From Bradyrhizobium sp. LTSP885 (GTDB lineage: Bacteria; Pseudomonadota; Alphaproteobacteria; Rhizobiales; Xanthobacteraceae), in contig NZ_JYMT01000035.1 of NCBI RefSeq assembly GCF_000938305.1, positions 138,751 through 202,750 of the forward strand: a stretch of DNA of 64,000 bases. Direction: 5' to 3'. The notes under the pieces were generated by a model that was not told where the DNA came from, made no database searches, and saw only the letters and a list, made by a program, of their open reading frames with translations. Below are positions 15,140 through 25,600 of this stretch, piece after piece. Made by a program: the position numbers and the translations under genes. The number at the start of each line of letters is the position of its first letter. The first letter of the stretch is position 1.

Positions 15140-17632
15140 ATGACGATCGTGACAGTCGACGCTCAGCGTCGCGCGCGAAATGTTTCTGCATGTTCGTTCG
15201 ATGTTTTCGATACATTTCTGTTGCGCGCGTGCACGACGCCAGATGGCGTATTTGAAAGGGTTTTTCAGCTTTCGAATATTTCTGAAAAATTTCCAAATAT
15301 GTCTGTCAGTTTCGTCCAACATCGAATCCAGGCCGAAGCGCGAGCGCGCAAACTGGCGTCAGAGCAGCGCGGCTCGACGGAAGTCCACATCTCCGACATC
15401 TATAAGTACTTTCCCTTCAAGCTGTTCGGCCTGACCCGCGACGAATTGCCGACTCTCGCCGAAGCCGAATTCGAGGCCGAGCTGCAGCTGTGCCGCGCTA
15501 ATCCGGAAATGATTCAGCAATATTTAGACATGAAACGTGGCAGTTTTCGCGTCGGCTTCATTTCAGATACCTACTGGAACACGGAGCAGCTCGCACGCCT
15601 CCTGCAGGCATGCAGTCCAGGACTGACCTGGGACTTCCTCTACGCCTCCTGCGATCACGGCGGCAGCAAGAGCGAAACGCTGTTCAAGACCTACCTCGCA
15701 GAGCAAGGCATCGACGCGGCCAGTTCGTTCCACATCGGCGACAACGATAGCGCCGACGTCAAGGGCGCCCGCCGCCACGGCATCCGCCCGCGCTATTATC
15801 CGCAGGCGAGCGCGACATTTGCGTCGAAGCTGCAGCGCGAGACGTCGATCTTCGAGTTGTTTTCTCCCGACCAGCCGTCGCGACTCGATCACGGTGCCCG
15901 CACGCTGCGACGCGCGGTGACGGCACAGAGCGCGGAACGTACTCCGGGATTCCATCTCGGCGTTGCGGTGCTCGGACCGGTGATGGCAGCGTTCGACGCG
16001 TTCATCGAAACGCGGCGTGCCGCTCTGGTCCAGCAAGGGGCGCGCGTCTCAGTCGGCTTTCTCGGCCGGGACGGCTTTCTGTCGCATCGGATCTGGCAGG
16101 ACGCGCACGACGGCACCGGCGCCTATCTCGAGATCAACCGCCGCATCAGCCTGGTCGGGTCCGCGGATACACTCGAACCTCTCTGTGAATTGCTGAGCCG
16201 GGTCGTCAAGATTGACGCAGCGACCTTCGCCGATATCGTCAAGGTGCAGCCGCCAGCGGTCATGGCTTTCTTCGCGAGATACCCCGACGGTATCGCGAGC
16301 GGCCGCGAACTCACCGACGCCCTGCCCGATTTGATGGACCCGTGCGAAATCACCGATATCGCCGCCGGCGTCCGCACACGGCTGCTTGCCTATCTGCGCG
16401 CGAATATCCCGGATTTCGACAGCTGTACCGACCTGATCCTTGCTGATCTCGGCTACTCCGCGAGCGTACAAAAGTCGCTGCGGCGCATCTTCGATCGCGA
16501 AGGCATCAACATCCGCCTGCATGGCGCCTATCTGCTGACGCTCGATGATGCGTTCGACGACATCGCCGATGACGACAGCGCGGAAGGACTGATCTCCGAC
16601 CGCGTCGTCACGCCTCACATCAAGCGGATGCTGATCCGCAACGTTGCGCTGCTGGAGCAGCTCTGCTGCTCCGCCGAGGGGTCGGCGCGGGACTATCGCG
16701 ACGGCGAGGTCTTGCGCGAAGGCGACCAGCGCCCGGCCGCGCAACTGGCGCTTGCCGCCGAAATCCAGTCCGGGGCGCGGAGCTACGCGTCGCGCGCCCG
16801 CGAGCTCGCGCCGCGCTACGCCTTGCAGCCCTACGCCGACCCGGCCATCACCGCGCGCTGGGCGGCCGCCGTGCTGGGCCGCTTCCTGCTGCTGCCCGAC
16901 GATGACGAGCTCGTGCTTCTGAGCGGCTTCAAGCATGACGTCAATCTCGGCACCCAGGCGCTGGCGTCACTGCTCGACGCCGGCTTCGTCAACGATCTCG
17001 TGATCGCGCGCGGCATCGCCGCCGCCTGCACGGCGCCGGCGCCACCGATGTGGCTTGCCGGCAGCTTTGCCGCCCTGTCGCCATCGCACGCTTACCTTTA
17101 CGTGCTGTTTGGCACCAATCGCCTGCCGCCGAACGTGTTCGGCGAAGCCCAGTGCGGCACGCTGCAGGTCGGCCTGTTCAAGAGCGACGGCCAAGCCTCG
17201 CTGGAAGGCATCAACGTCTATCATACCGGGTTCGGTGATCTGCGCCTGCGTATCCCGCTGGCGCGCCGCATGACGGTCGCAACGATCGCGCTGCCGCTGG
17301 CGAAACTCGCGCGCGAGGGGATGCTCCACGGTGTCACCGTCCAGTACGGCAAGAGCGCCGCGAAGGCGGCAGACAGCCCGGACGTGAAGGCGATCGCTGA
17401 GGGACGGCTGGTCTATGCCGGCTTCGAAAGGAGCGGTCGTCACTTCCGTGCCGGCAGCGACGACGGCACGCTGCTGATCCCGGTCGATGCCTTCGAAGAC
17501 GACGTCGCGATCTACACCGTCGCGCTGACATCGCTCAGCCACGACCGCATCCTTGCGGTCGGAGACCACAACGGCAGCGGCGCGCCCTCGGTCACGCTGA
17601 ACTGGCGCAATTCGGACATCAATGGCCTTTGA
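15140..17632 (+). CDS. large HAD-superfamily hydrolase-like protein
   Basis: 830 aa from ATG 15140 with GGGG about 10 nt upstream. The N-terminal 230 residues carry all HAD motifs: SFDVFDTFLLR (nucleophile Asp and acid/base Asp), FISDTYW, the Lys in GSKSE, and IGDNDSADVKGA. A second domain follows (VGFLGRDGFLSHRIW, then DLILADLGYSASVQKSL). The final 250 residues are of unknown fold. The architecture resembles the COG5610-type HAD proteins found in glycan biosynthesis loci. It is first of a three-gene operon with a putative glycosyltransferase and a formyltransferase beside flagellar genes. Substrate unknown; phosphatase action on a sugar phosphate is a guess. The first 200 bases are AT-rich relative to the rest. 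Confidence 0.75.
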   Translation: MTIVTVDAQRRARNVSACSFDVFDTFLLRACTTPDGVFERVFQLSNISEKFPNMSVSFVQHRIQAEARARKLASEQRGSTEVHISDIYKYFPFKLFGLTRDELPTLAEAEFEAELQLCRANPEMIQQYLDMKRGSFRVGFISDTYWNTEQLARLLQACSPGLTWDFLYASCDHGGSKSETLFKTYLAEQGIDAASSFHIGDNDSADVKGARRHGIRPRYYPQASATFASKLQRETSIFELFSPDQPSRLDHGARTLRRAVTAQSAERTPGFHLGVAVLGPVMAAFDAFIETRRAALVQQGARVSVGFLGRDGFLSHRIWQDAHDGTGAYLEINRRISLVGSADTLEPLCELLSRVVKIDAATFADIVKVQPPAVMAFFARYPDGIASGRELTDALPDLMDPCEITDIAAGVRTRLLAYLRANIPDFDSCTDLILADLGYSASVQKSLRRIFDREGINIRLHGAYLLTLDDAFDDIADDDSAEGLISDRVVTPHIKRMLIRNVALLEQLCCSAEGSARDYRDGEVLREGDQRPAAQLALAAEIQSGARSYASRARELAPRYALQPYADPAITARWAAAVLGRFLLLPDDDELVLLSGFKHDVNLGTQALASLLDAGFVNDLVIARGIAAACTAPAPPMWLAGSFAALSPSHAYLYVLFGTNRLPPNVFGEAQCGTLQVGLFKSDGQASLEGINVYHTGFGDLRLRIPLARRMTVATIALPLAKLAREGMLHGVTVQYGKSAAKAADSPDVKAIAEGRLVYAGFERSGRHFRAGSDDGTLLIPVDAFEDDVAIYTVALTSLSHDRILAVGDHNGSGAPSVTLNWRNSDINGL

Positions 17633-17689
17633 TTTGTCCGCCTGATCCGGCCGCCCCGCACGTAAAAGTTAACGAGGGGTGGCGTGGGC

Positions 17690-19048
17690 ATGATATCGGC
17701 TGACACGATGCAAGCGGACGGCTTGCAGACAGATCTTGACCAGATGCTGTTGTCGAACGGCATCAGGCTGAACGCTGCCCAGCGCCGGCGGCTCGACTGG
17801 CTGGTGCAACGGCTCGGGACCGCGGTCCTCAGCCAGGGCGGCTCCGTCCCGGTCCGCAATAGCGGCGTGGTCATCGTTGTCGAGCCGCCAAGCGGCCCCG
17901 CCGCCGAGACGCTTTATCGGTCGCTGCGCGCCGATTGCGCGGTCGTGATCCCCTTCGGCGAGAATCCGGCCTTCGATTTCCTCAAATCCAAGCTGACCGA
18001 CTTCGGCACGATCGGGCCGAGCTTGGACGGCTCGCATGAGATGTGGTGGGGCGGGATCAATTGGCGCGCGATCGCCCCCGAGGGTGACACTCGGACCGTC
18101 GCTCCCCTTCGCGTCGTGTCCTGCTATCCCCGCGCATTCGGGGACGATCATGCGAACCAGCTTCGCGACAAACTGGCCGAGTTCCAGATCGCCTCCGACA
18201 TCGCGCCGATCGACACCGTGGTCGACGGATGCATGAGCGCATCCGAGAAGGCCGCCTTCATCCTTCGGATGTGGCAACAACACCGCGAACCGCTGCTCTT
18301 CATCGAGGCCGACGCAACGCTCAGCGAGCCGCCGCTGCTGCCTTCGAACCTCGATTGCGATATCGCGTTTCACAAGTGGAACCGGTGGGAGATGTCGGCG
18401 CGTACGCTCTACATCGGCCGCTCGGCCGCCGCCGAAGCGCTGCTGCGCAACTGGCACCACATCGCGACCGCATATCCGTCAGTCTGGGAAGGTTACCTGC
18501 TCGATCAGGCCTGGAGCCTGACGTCGTCGCAGATGTCGCTCGACACAGTCTGGCTGCCACGCTCATATCATGCACCAACCGAAGACGCCGGCACGCCGCG
18601 CCACACCACGGTCGTTCACAATCTGCCCGCCGACAACGCCGATCTCGGACCTGACGCCGAATTCGCCGCTGCCATGCGCGGCGCGCGGCGCGCCAGCCGC
18701 AGCGGCGGCCGCGACTCCATGATCGTGGTGACGTCGCAGGCGGCGGCGACCGATGCGATCACGGTGATCATGCGCGATATCGCCACCAGCGATGCGCGCG
18801 AAGTGGCAGCCAGCATCGAGGCGGTGACGGGCGCGTTTGCCGCCGACTGCGGCGGTTTCGGCCGGCTCGAGCTCTCGCTGTGCCCCTGGCAGGACGATAT
18901 CCGCGCGGCAAAGTCGGCGGCAAATAGCGCCAACAACCGGATCATCGAAATTGCGCCGTGGCAGACGCTGCCTGCCGATCTGTTCCGCGCGGTGGCGCAA
19001 ACCCGGGATTCCGGAAGTGTCGTCGTCATGGCAGGCCAGCGCAGCTGA
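17690..19048 (+). CDS. putative glycosyltransferase-like protein in surface-modification operon
   Basis: 452 aa from ATG 17690; GTG at 17684, 4 nt after GAGGGG, is the alternative. Residues about 120-320 look like a nucleotide-diphospho-sugar transferase fold: APLRVVSCYPRAFG, then PLLFIEADATLSEPP with an acidic EADA in place of DxD, then DIAFHKWNRWEMSARTLYIG and WEGYLLDQAWSL. The C-terminal 110 residues are a separate small domain. It has no signal peptide or membrane segment. It starts 57 nt after the HAD gene and is followed 25 nt later by the formyltransferase. The function is inferred from fold-like motifs and neighbours, not from a recognised family. Confidence 0.55.
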   Translation: MISADTMQADGLQTDLDQMLLSNGIRLNAAQRRRLDWLVQRLGTAVLSQGGSVPVRNSGVVIVVEPPSGPAAETLYRSLRADCAVVIPFGENPAFDFLKSKLTDFGTIGPSLDGSHEMWWGGINWRAIAPEGDTRTVAPLRVVSCYPRAFGDDHANQLRDKLAEFQIASDIAPIDTVVDGCMSASEKAAFILRMWQQHREPLLFIEADATLSEPPLLPSNLDCDIAFHKWNRWEMSARTLYIGRSAAAEALLRNWHHIATAYPSVWEGYLLDQAWSLTSSQMSLDTVWLPRSYHAPTEDAGTPRHTTVVHNLPADNADLGPDAEFAAAMRGARRASRSGGRDSMIVVTSQAAATDAITVIMRDIATSDAREVAASIEAVTGAFAADCGGFGRLELSLCPWQDDIRAAKSAANSANNRIIEIAPWQTLPADLFRAVAQTRDSGSVVVMAGQRS

Positions 19049-19073
19049 TACGGGACGAGAAGGATATCGCATC

Positions 19074-19796
19074 ATGAAGACCATCATCCTTCTCACCGGC
19101 GTCGCCGACCAGCAGATGGCGCTGAGCACCCTGCTGAGGGCGCATAATCCGGCGCTGGCATTCCGCGGCGCCACCACGGCCGACGAACTCGCGGCGATCG
19201 AGCCCGAGGTGCTGCGCGACGCCAGGCTGCTGTCGTTCACCACCAGCGTCATCGTCCCTGAAAGCACGCTGGCGGCGCTCGGCTACGGCGCCTACAACTT
19301 CCATCCCGGCCCGCCGCAATATCCCGGCTGGGCGCCGGCGCATTTCGCGCTCTATGACGGCGCGCGCATGTTCGGTGCGACCGCGCATGCGATGGCCGGA
19401 CGGGTCGATGCCGGTCCGATCATCGGCGTCGAGTCCTTCATCATCCCCGACAAGATCAGCGTGCGCGGGCTTGAGCAGATCGCCTATGTCCGGCTGGCCC
19501 ATCTGTTCTGGCGGATGTCGCGCGATCTCGCCTGCGATCCCGCGCCGCTCGCCGAGCTGCCGATCGCCTGGTGCGGACACAAAAGCACGAAGCAGATGTA
19601 CCGGGAGATGTGCGATCTTCCGCCCGGCATCAGCGCCACCGAGCTGGCGCGCCGGATCCGTGCCTTCCACGACGATTTCCGTGGCATCCCGCTGACCTTC
19701 GCCCTGCACGGCACCCGCTTCCAGCTCGCGACGGAAGCCGCGCAGGTGGCAGCGGCGCCGGAGGTGGTCTCGCCGCCGCTTGCGGTCGCGTCTTGA
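19074..19796 (+). CDS. formyltransferase-family protein
   Basis: 240 aa from ATG 19074 (GAAGGA upstream). The catalytic triad of formyltransferases is visible: Asn and His in AYNFHPGPPQYPGWAPAHFA and Asp in AGRVDAGPIIG. The domain that binds tRNA in Fmt is missing, so it is not a translation-initiator enzyme. It more likely uses 10-formyltetrahydrofolate to N-formylate an amino-sugar or a related small molecule. Together with the HAD and GT-like genes it suggests synthesis or transfer of a formylated sugar on a surface structure. The donor-binding region looks intact, but the acceptor is unknown. Confidence 0.78.
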   Translation: MKTIILLTGVADQQMALSTLLRAHNPALAFRGATTADELAAIEPEVLRDARLLSFTTSVIVPESTLAALGYGAYNFHPGPPQYPGWAPAHFALYDGARMFGATAHAMAGRVDAGPIIGVESFIIPDKISVRGLEQIAYVRLAHLFWRMSRDLACDPAPLAELPIAWCGHKSTKQMYREMCDLPPGISATELARRIRAFHDDFRGIPLTFALHGTRFQLATEAAQVAAAPEVVSPPLAVAS

Positions 19797-19854
19797 GGAA
19801 CGGGCTCAACGCCACGTCGCGCAGAACAGCTGCCGTGCTGCGCGACAGCCAGAC

Positions 19855-20904
19855 CTAGCCGGCGCGAGCCGCGATCTCGGAATCATGCATCGGCGAGCGC
19901 TGCTTCACGCGCTCGAGGCCGGACTCGATGCCAAGCCGGTCGAGCAAATCCGCGTCGCGATCGCGCTGCGGATTGCGTGTAGTCAAAAGCACGTCGCCGA
20001 TAAAGATCGAATTGGCACCGGCCAGGAAGCAGAGTGCCTGCAATTCATCGGTCATGTATTGCCGGCCGGCGGAGAGCCGCACCACGCTTTGCGGCATCAT
20101 GATGCGGGCGACCGCGACGAGGCGCACGACGTCGATCGGATCCGGCCGCTCGGCGGTGGCGTTGACCGGCACGCCCTTGACCTCGTTCCAGAGATTGATC
20201 GGCACGCTCTCGGGATGAGCAGGCATGTTGGCGAGCAGCACGAGCATGCCGAGCCGGTCGGTGACCTGTTCGCCCATGCCGATGATGCCGCCGCAGCAGA
20301 CCTTGATGCCGGCTTCGCGCACATGGCTGAGCGTGTCGATGCGATCCTGCAGCGTGCGTGTGGTAATGATCTGGTCGTAGTGCTCAGGCGACGTGTCGAC
20401 ATTGTGATTGTAGAAGTCGAGCCCCGCGTCGTGCAGCCGTCCCGCCTGTGCCGATGTCAGCATACCCAGGGTGACGCAGGTCTCCATGCCGAGACCCTTG
20501 ACGGCGCTGACCATCTCGCAGACCTGGTCAAGATCGCGATCCTTCGGATTGCGCCACGCCGCTGCCATGCAAAAGCGCTCGGCGCCGGCATCCTTGGCGC
20601 GCTGTGCGGTCGCGACCACGTCCGCCTTGTCCATCAGCTTCGACGCCTTCAGGCCGGTGTCGTAATGAACGCTCTGCGAGCAATAACCGCAATCTTCCGG
20701 ACAGCCGCCCGTCTTGATGCTGAGCAGGCTCGCGGTCTCGACATGGTTGGGATTGAAATGGGCGCGATGAATCGTTTGCGCGCGAAACATCAGGTCGGAA
20801 AACGGCAGCCCGTACAGCACTTCGGCCTCGGTGCGGGACCAGTCGCTGCGGACCGAGTCGGAATTGCTGTCGCCGCGCCGTTTTGCGCCTTCACTGTCGA
20901 TCAT
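19855..20904 (-). CDS. bioB: biotin synthase BioB
   Basis: 349 aa from ATG 20904, with GGAG 10 nt upstream; an ATG at 20913 is three codons earlier. The radical-SAM cluster ligands are Cys68, Cys72 and Cys75 in CPEDCGYC. The segments YNHNVDTSPEHYDQIITTR and VKVCCGGIIGMGE-like GIKVCCGGIIGMGE are classic BioB. It inserts sulfur into dethiobiotin using a second, sacrificial 2Fe-2S cluster. It stands alone here, convergent with the formyltransferase gene; no bioA, D or F is visible. Length is normal. Confidence 0.97.
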   Translation of the reverse strand: MIDSEGAKRRGDSNSDSVRSDWSRTEAEVLYGLPFSDLMFRAQTIHRAHFNPNHVETASLLSIKTGGCPEDCGYCSQSVHYDTGLKASKLMDKADVVATAQRAKDAGAERFCMAAAWRNPKDRDLDQVCEMVSAVKGLGMETCVTLGMLTSAQAGRLHDAGLDFYNHNVDTSPEHYDQIITTRTLQDRIDTLSHVREAGIKVCCGGIIGMGEQVTDRLGMLVLLANMPAHPESVPINLWNEVKGVPVNATAERPDPIDVVRLVAVARIMMPQSVVRLSAGRQYMTDELQALCFLAGANSIFIGDVLLTTRNPQRDRDADLLDRLGIESGLERVKQRSPMHDSEIAARAG

Positions 20905-21065
20905 CACGCTCATTCTCCAATTTCGGGCATTCACGGTCTTGCCGAACGATCCGGCCATTCAAGCGGATGTATCTGATCGTGAGATATGCGTCCATTCCAT
21001 GGCGGAGGATTCCGACGAGCGTTCCGCGTGCCGAAATGAGGTAATATCTGACGGCATGCCGCGGC

Positions 21066-21093
21066 CCGGACGCCACGGAGTGCTGGCGTCCGG
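21066..21093 (-). terminator. intrinsic terminator-like hairpin after the AtoE-type transporter
   Basis: CCGGACGCCA-CGGAGTGC-TGGCGTCCGG is a perfect 10-bp stem with an 8-nt loop, 11 nt past the transporter stop. No U-run follows on the minus strand, as is common in GC-rich genomes. Confidence 0.65.
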
Positions 21094-21104
21094 TCTTGGG
21101 TGGC

Positions 21105-22499
21105 TCAGGGCACGATCGGCGGATGATAGGTGAAGGTGGCCATCAGGATCGCTGCCAGCAGCATCACGATCGGGAAGTGGATGAAGAACTGCACCGACGT
21201 GTAGCCGATCAGGTCCTTCGATTTCAGCCCGAGGATGCCGAGCAGCGGCAGCATCCAGAACGGGTTGATGAAGTTCGGGAGCGTCTCAGCGATGTTGTAG
21301 ACCATCACCGTCCAGCCCAAATGGGCGCCGACATCGTTGGCGGCCTTCATGATGTAGGGCGCCTCGATCACCCATTTTCCGCCGGCGGAGGGTACGGAGA
21401 AGCCAAGCAGCGCCGAATAGATTCCGACCAGGAAAGAAAACACGGTCGAATTGCTCGAGGCGCCGACGAACCAGTGCGCGATCGTGTCTGATAGCGTCGT
21501 GCCGATGCTGTTCGGGACCTTGGTCAGGATCTGGGCAATACCTGCATAAAACGGAAATTGCAGCAGCACGCCGGAGACGCTCGGCATCGCCTTGGAGAAG
21601 GACTCGACCAGGCTGCGCGGGCGCCAGTGCAGGATGATGCCGAGAATGAGGAAGACGAAATTATATGTGTTGAGGCCCGACAGGGTGATCAGCGGATTGC
21701 CGGACTGAAACGTCTGCCAAAGCCAGCCGCAGGCCAGAAGTGCGATCAGGATCGTCAAGAGCGGACTGAACTCCAGCCAGTCGCCGGGGCGCGACGGCTT
21801 TTTGGGCTCGATGCGATCGTCGCCGAGAGCGACGCCGAGATCCTCCGCCGTCTTTGCCTGCTCCGGTGCCGGCGTCGTGAAATAGCAGATCACGGCCGAA
21901 ACCACCGTCACCATTGCGACGGTGACCATGTTCTGCCAGGTCAGGATCGTCTCCGAGAAACCGATGACGCCGGTGATCGGCAGAAGCGACGCGGGAATGC
22001 TGCCGGCATTGGCCTGGAGCTGTGCTGCCGAAGAGGTGATGCCGAGCGTGAAGCCGCAGCCTAATCCGAGATAACCGGCAGCGCCGGCTGCCCGATAGTC
22101 GAGCCGGATGTCCGAGCGTCGCGCGATCTCGCGCACCAGCAGACCGGAAAAGATCAGGCTCAGGCCCCAGTTCAACAGCGACAGGGCGATGCTGAGCATA
22201 CCGACGAAGACCACTGCGCCGCGTCCGGTCTTCGGCACACTCGCCAACCGCGACAGCAATGCGGCCACCGGCGGCGACAGCGCAACGACATAACCGCCGA
22301 TCGCAACCAGCGCCATCTGCATGGTGAACGGAATCAGGTTCCAGAAGCCGTCGCCGAACGCGCGGCTGACCGCGAGCGGCGAACCGCCATGCAGGATCGC
22401 ACCAACGGCGACGGCGATGACCGCGATCAGCACGAAGACATAAGCATCCGGAAACCAGCGCTCCGCAAAAGCCACCAGGGCTTGCGAAAATCGCGCCAT
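21105..22499 (-). CDS. short-chain fatty acid transporter family protein (AtoE-like)
   Basis: 464 aa from ATG 22499; extension to 22532 is possible. The protein has 10 or more hydrophobic segments and the AtoE family pattern ALSLLNWGLSLIFSGLLVRE, YLGLGCGFTLGITSSAAQLQ and LLGFSVPSAGGKWVIEAPYI. Such transporters carry short-chain carboxylates across the inner membrane. It follows the molybdopterin fusion gene on the same strand with a 108-base gap, so they may share a substrate. The exact carboxylate cannot be read from the sequence. Confidence 0.88.
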   Translation of the reverse strand: MARFSQALVAFAERWFPDAYVFVLIAVIAVAVGAILHGGSPLAVSRAFGDGFWNLIPFTMQMALVAIGGYVVALSPPVAALLSRLASVPKTGRGAVVFVGMLSIALSLLNWGLSLIFSGLLVREIARRSDIRLDYRAAGAAGYLGLGCGFTLGITSSAAQLQANAGSIPASLLPITGVIGFSETILTWQNMVTVAMVTVVSAVICYFTTPAPEQAKTAEDLGVALGDDRIEPKKPSRPGDWLEFSPLLTILIALLACGWLWQTFQSGNPLITLSGLNTYNFVFLILGIILHWRPRSLVESFSKAMPSVSGVLLQFPFYAGIAQILTKVPNSIGTTLSDTIAHWFVGASSNSTVFSFLVGIYSALLGFSVPSAGGKWVIEAPYIMKAANDVGAHLGWTVMVYNIAETLPNFINPFWMLPLLGILGLKSKDLIGYTSVQFFIHFPIVMLLAAILMATFTYHPPIVP

Positions 22500-22607
22500 G
22501 ATGTTGTCTGGCCCCCGTTTTCGCAGGCCCACAGTGATCGTGCGTTGCCTTCGTCATAATTTCCCCTTCCGGTGATGCGGTTACAGCCCTAAGTCCTGAG
22601 TTGGTGG

Positions 22608-25600
22608 TCACAGCGCCAGCGTGAGGTCGGTCAGCGGCACGGCCTGGCAGGCGAGGCATTGCCCCTCGCTGCCGTCGACAGGACTGAGATGGGTGAACTC
22701 CCCAGCGACGACCTGCACGGCGCAGCTCTCGCATTGGCCGACGCGGCAGCCGCTTGGCAGCGCGACGCCGGCCGCATTGGCCGCGTCGAGCAGCGTCCCC
22801 TGCTCCGGTCGCCACGAAAAGCTTTGCTCACTGTTGGCAAGCCGGATGGTGCGCGGCGCAAGGTCGCTCGGCACCGACGGCGGCGACACAAAGCTCTCGG
22901 CGAAGATGTCGAAGCGCGGTATGCCGAGCGCCGTCACGCACGCGATCTGAGCCGCGACGAAGTCCGGCGAGCCGCAGATGTAGACCAGCGGTCGGCGCCT
23001 CGACAGCGGCCGCATCAGTTCGGAATCGAGACGGCCTTTGCGCAACGAACCCGGACTGATCGCGTCATGCGGGAACGGTGCTGAGTAGAACGTCACGCGC
23101 TTCAGCTCCGGTGTGCTGGCTTCCAGCTCCGCCAACCGTTGCGCGAAGGGATGCTCCCGGCTGCTGCGGCAGCCATGCAGCAGCAGAATCTCGGAAACGC
23201 GATCTTGCGGCTCGACATGCTGCAGCGTTTCGAGATGGCTCATGAACGGCGTAATGCCGATGCCGGCCGCGAGAAGGATCACGGGACGCGCGCCCTTCAA
23301 TGGCGGCGTGAAGATGCCGCCCGGGGGCTCCAGCACGACCTCGTCCCCGACGGCGAGACCATGCAGACGATCCGGCATGAAGAACGGCGCGTCGTCGCCC
23401 CGCGATTCACCGGAGAATCGTCCCTTCACCGCAATCGAAAGGACATTTGGCGTATCGCCTGATCCCGTCAGCGAATAGGCCCGCCCTTCCGGAGCGTCGG
23501 GCAGCAACGTCATGACGTGTTGGCCCGGCAGGAAGTCGGGCAACGGACCGCCATCATGCGGCAGCAGGTCGAAGGCGACGACATTGTCGGCCTCGGCGCG
23601 TCGCTCGCTGATCACGAACCGCCGCTGGCCGCTCCAGACACCGCGGCTTGCCACCGCATCGCGCCTGATATCGCAGACGATTGCGCGCAGCGGAACCGAG
23701 CCGCTGACGGGGTCACGCGTGTCGTCGTGCAGCACCGCGTTGATGTTGCGGCTGCGATGACCGGAGGCCGCGGAGCCATCCCGGCCAAGCGGCGGACAGT
23801 CTTCCCACCAGCCGAATTCGGCAACGACGACCCGCGCGTCGAGCGCCGCATTGAGCCGTACCTTCAAACGGACGGCGCCGCCGCGTGTCTCGACCACGGC
23901 CCAATCACCTTCGACAAGTCCACGTTGCTCAGCGAGCAGCGGACTGATTTCGACTGCGGGATCGGGAGACTTCCGCCGCAGCGAGGCGACATGCCGATAG
24001 GAGGAATGAACGAACCATCCACTCTTGGCGGTGCTAAGCGCGAGCGGGAAGCACTCGTCTGTCCCTCCTGCCAGCGGGCTCTCCGCGGTCTCGGCGTGAT
24101 CGGGCAACGGATCATAGCCGTGTCCCAACATCAGCTCTGAATAGAGTTCGACACGCCGGGTCGGTGTTGCGAAACCGGCCACGATTCCATCCTCGCGCAC
24201 GACAGCGTATTTCTCGTTGCGGAAGGTCTGCGGGAAGCGGCGTCCTTCGGGATGGTCGCGCAAATCGTCGATACTGACACCCAGCGGAGCTAACTGATAA
24301 TTCCACCCGGCCTTGATATCGCCGCCGAAGAACAAATCGTCCATCCCGAGCTTCAGCCCAAGCGCCGCAGCGATCTCGTAGTCAGCCTTCACCGCGCCGA
24401 TCGGCTCGACCACGCGCGGGCGAAACTGCACGGTTTCGACGGCGGCCTGCGTGATCTCAAAGCCGATCTTCAGCGCATCGCGTTCCCACGGCATGCTGGC
24501 CGGCAGCACGAAGTCAGCGCTTTCCGCGGTCGGGTTCATGAACATGTCGATATGAACCTGGAATTCGAGCGCGTTCAGCGCCTCGCGGTTGCGTTCGGAA
24601 TGGCCCTGCGAGACGACGAAATTGGTGCCGAAGGCGACCAGCGCGCGCACCCGATAGGGTTCACCCTCGAGCACCGCTTTGCTGAAGTCCCGCGCCGTGA
24701 TCCATCCCTTTGCGGGCGGGCCGAGCGGCAGCTCGGCGAGGCCAAGCGCCTTGGCCTGCTGTTCCGGCGACAGGATATTGTAGTCGTTGAGCGTGCGGGT
24801 CGGCGGCGGGACCGGCCAGCGATTGCCGCCGGGTCGGTCGCAGGCCCCGGTCAGCGCATAGAGCGAAGCGATCGCGCGTTCGATCGCGGTCGCGTTGGTA
24901 TGCTGACCGACGCCGGTCCAGGAGTGGTAGGCGAGCCGCGGCCGATCGGCGAACAGGGCATTGAAGGCTTCGATGTCATCGACGCGAAGCCAGGTCAGAT
25001 CAGCCACGCGCGCGGGCGTGTAATCCGCAACCCGCTCGGCCAGCAGTTCGAACGCAGTTGCCGCTGAGATCAGCCGGCCGTCGCGCGCGCGGATCGACAA
25101 CGCGCCGCGAAGTTGGCCGCCGGCTTCCGGCGCGTAACGGGTATCGCAAGGCACAGGCGAGCCCGCCGCATCGAGACGAACGAACGCGCCGGCCTTGCCG
25201 TCCGTCCACAATTCGTCGGCGCGCAGGAAGCGTCCGGTCGCGCGATCGACCAACAGAGGTCCGTTGGTCCAGCCGTTGACGAACTCCGCATCATAGTTGC
25301 CTGTTGCAATCAGGTGTCGGATCGCGCCCAGTGCAAGCGCGCCGTCGGCGCCGGGGCGGATGCGCAGCCAGAGGTCCGCCTGCTGACCCGATCCGTTCGG
25401 TTTTGGATCGACGACCACGACCTTTGCGCCGCGCCGGCGCGCGTCGGCGATCCGCGTGGCTTGCGCCAGCCAGGTCCGTGCCGGATTGTGGCCCCACAGC
25501 ACGATCGCGTCCGCATTGTCGTAGTCGGGAAAGCCGATGCCGCGGCCGAACGTCAATGCGTGGGCATAGTCCTTGTGCCAGCCGCAGATTTCGACCGCGT

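Noticed and set aside
19780..20976. Plus-strand frame antisense to bioB
   Set aside because: BioB is fully supported on minus by its radical-SAM motif; the plus frame is a shadow.
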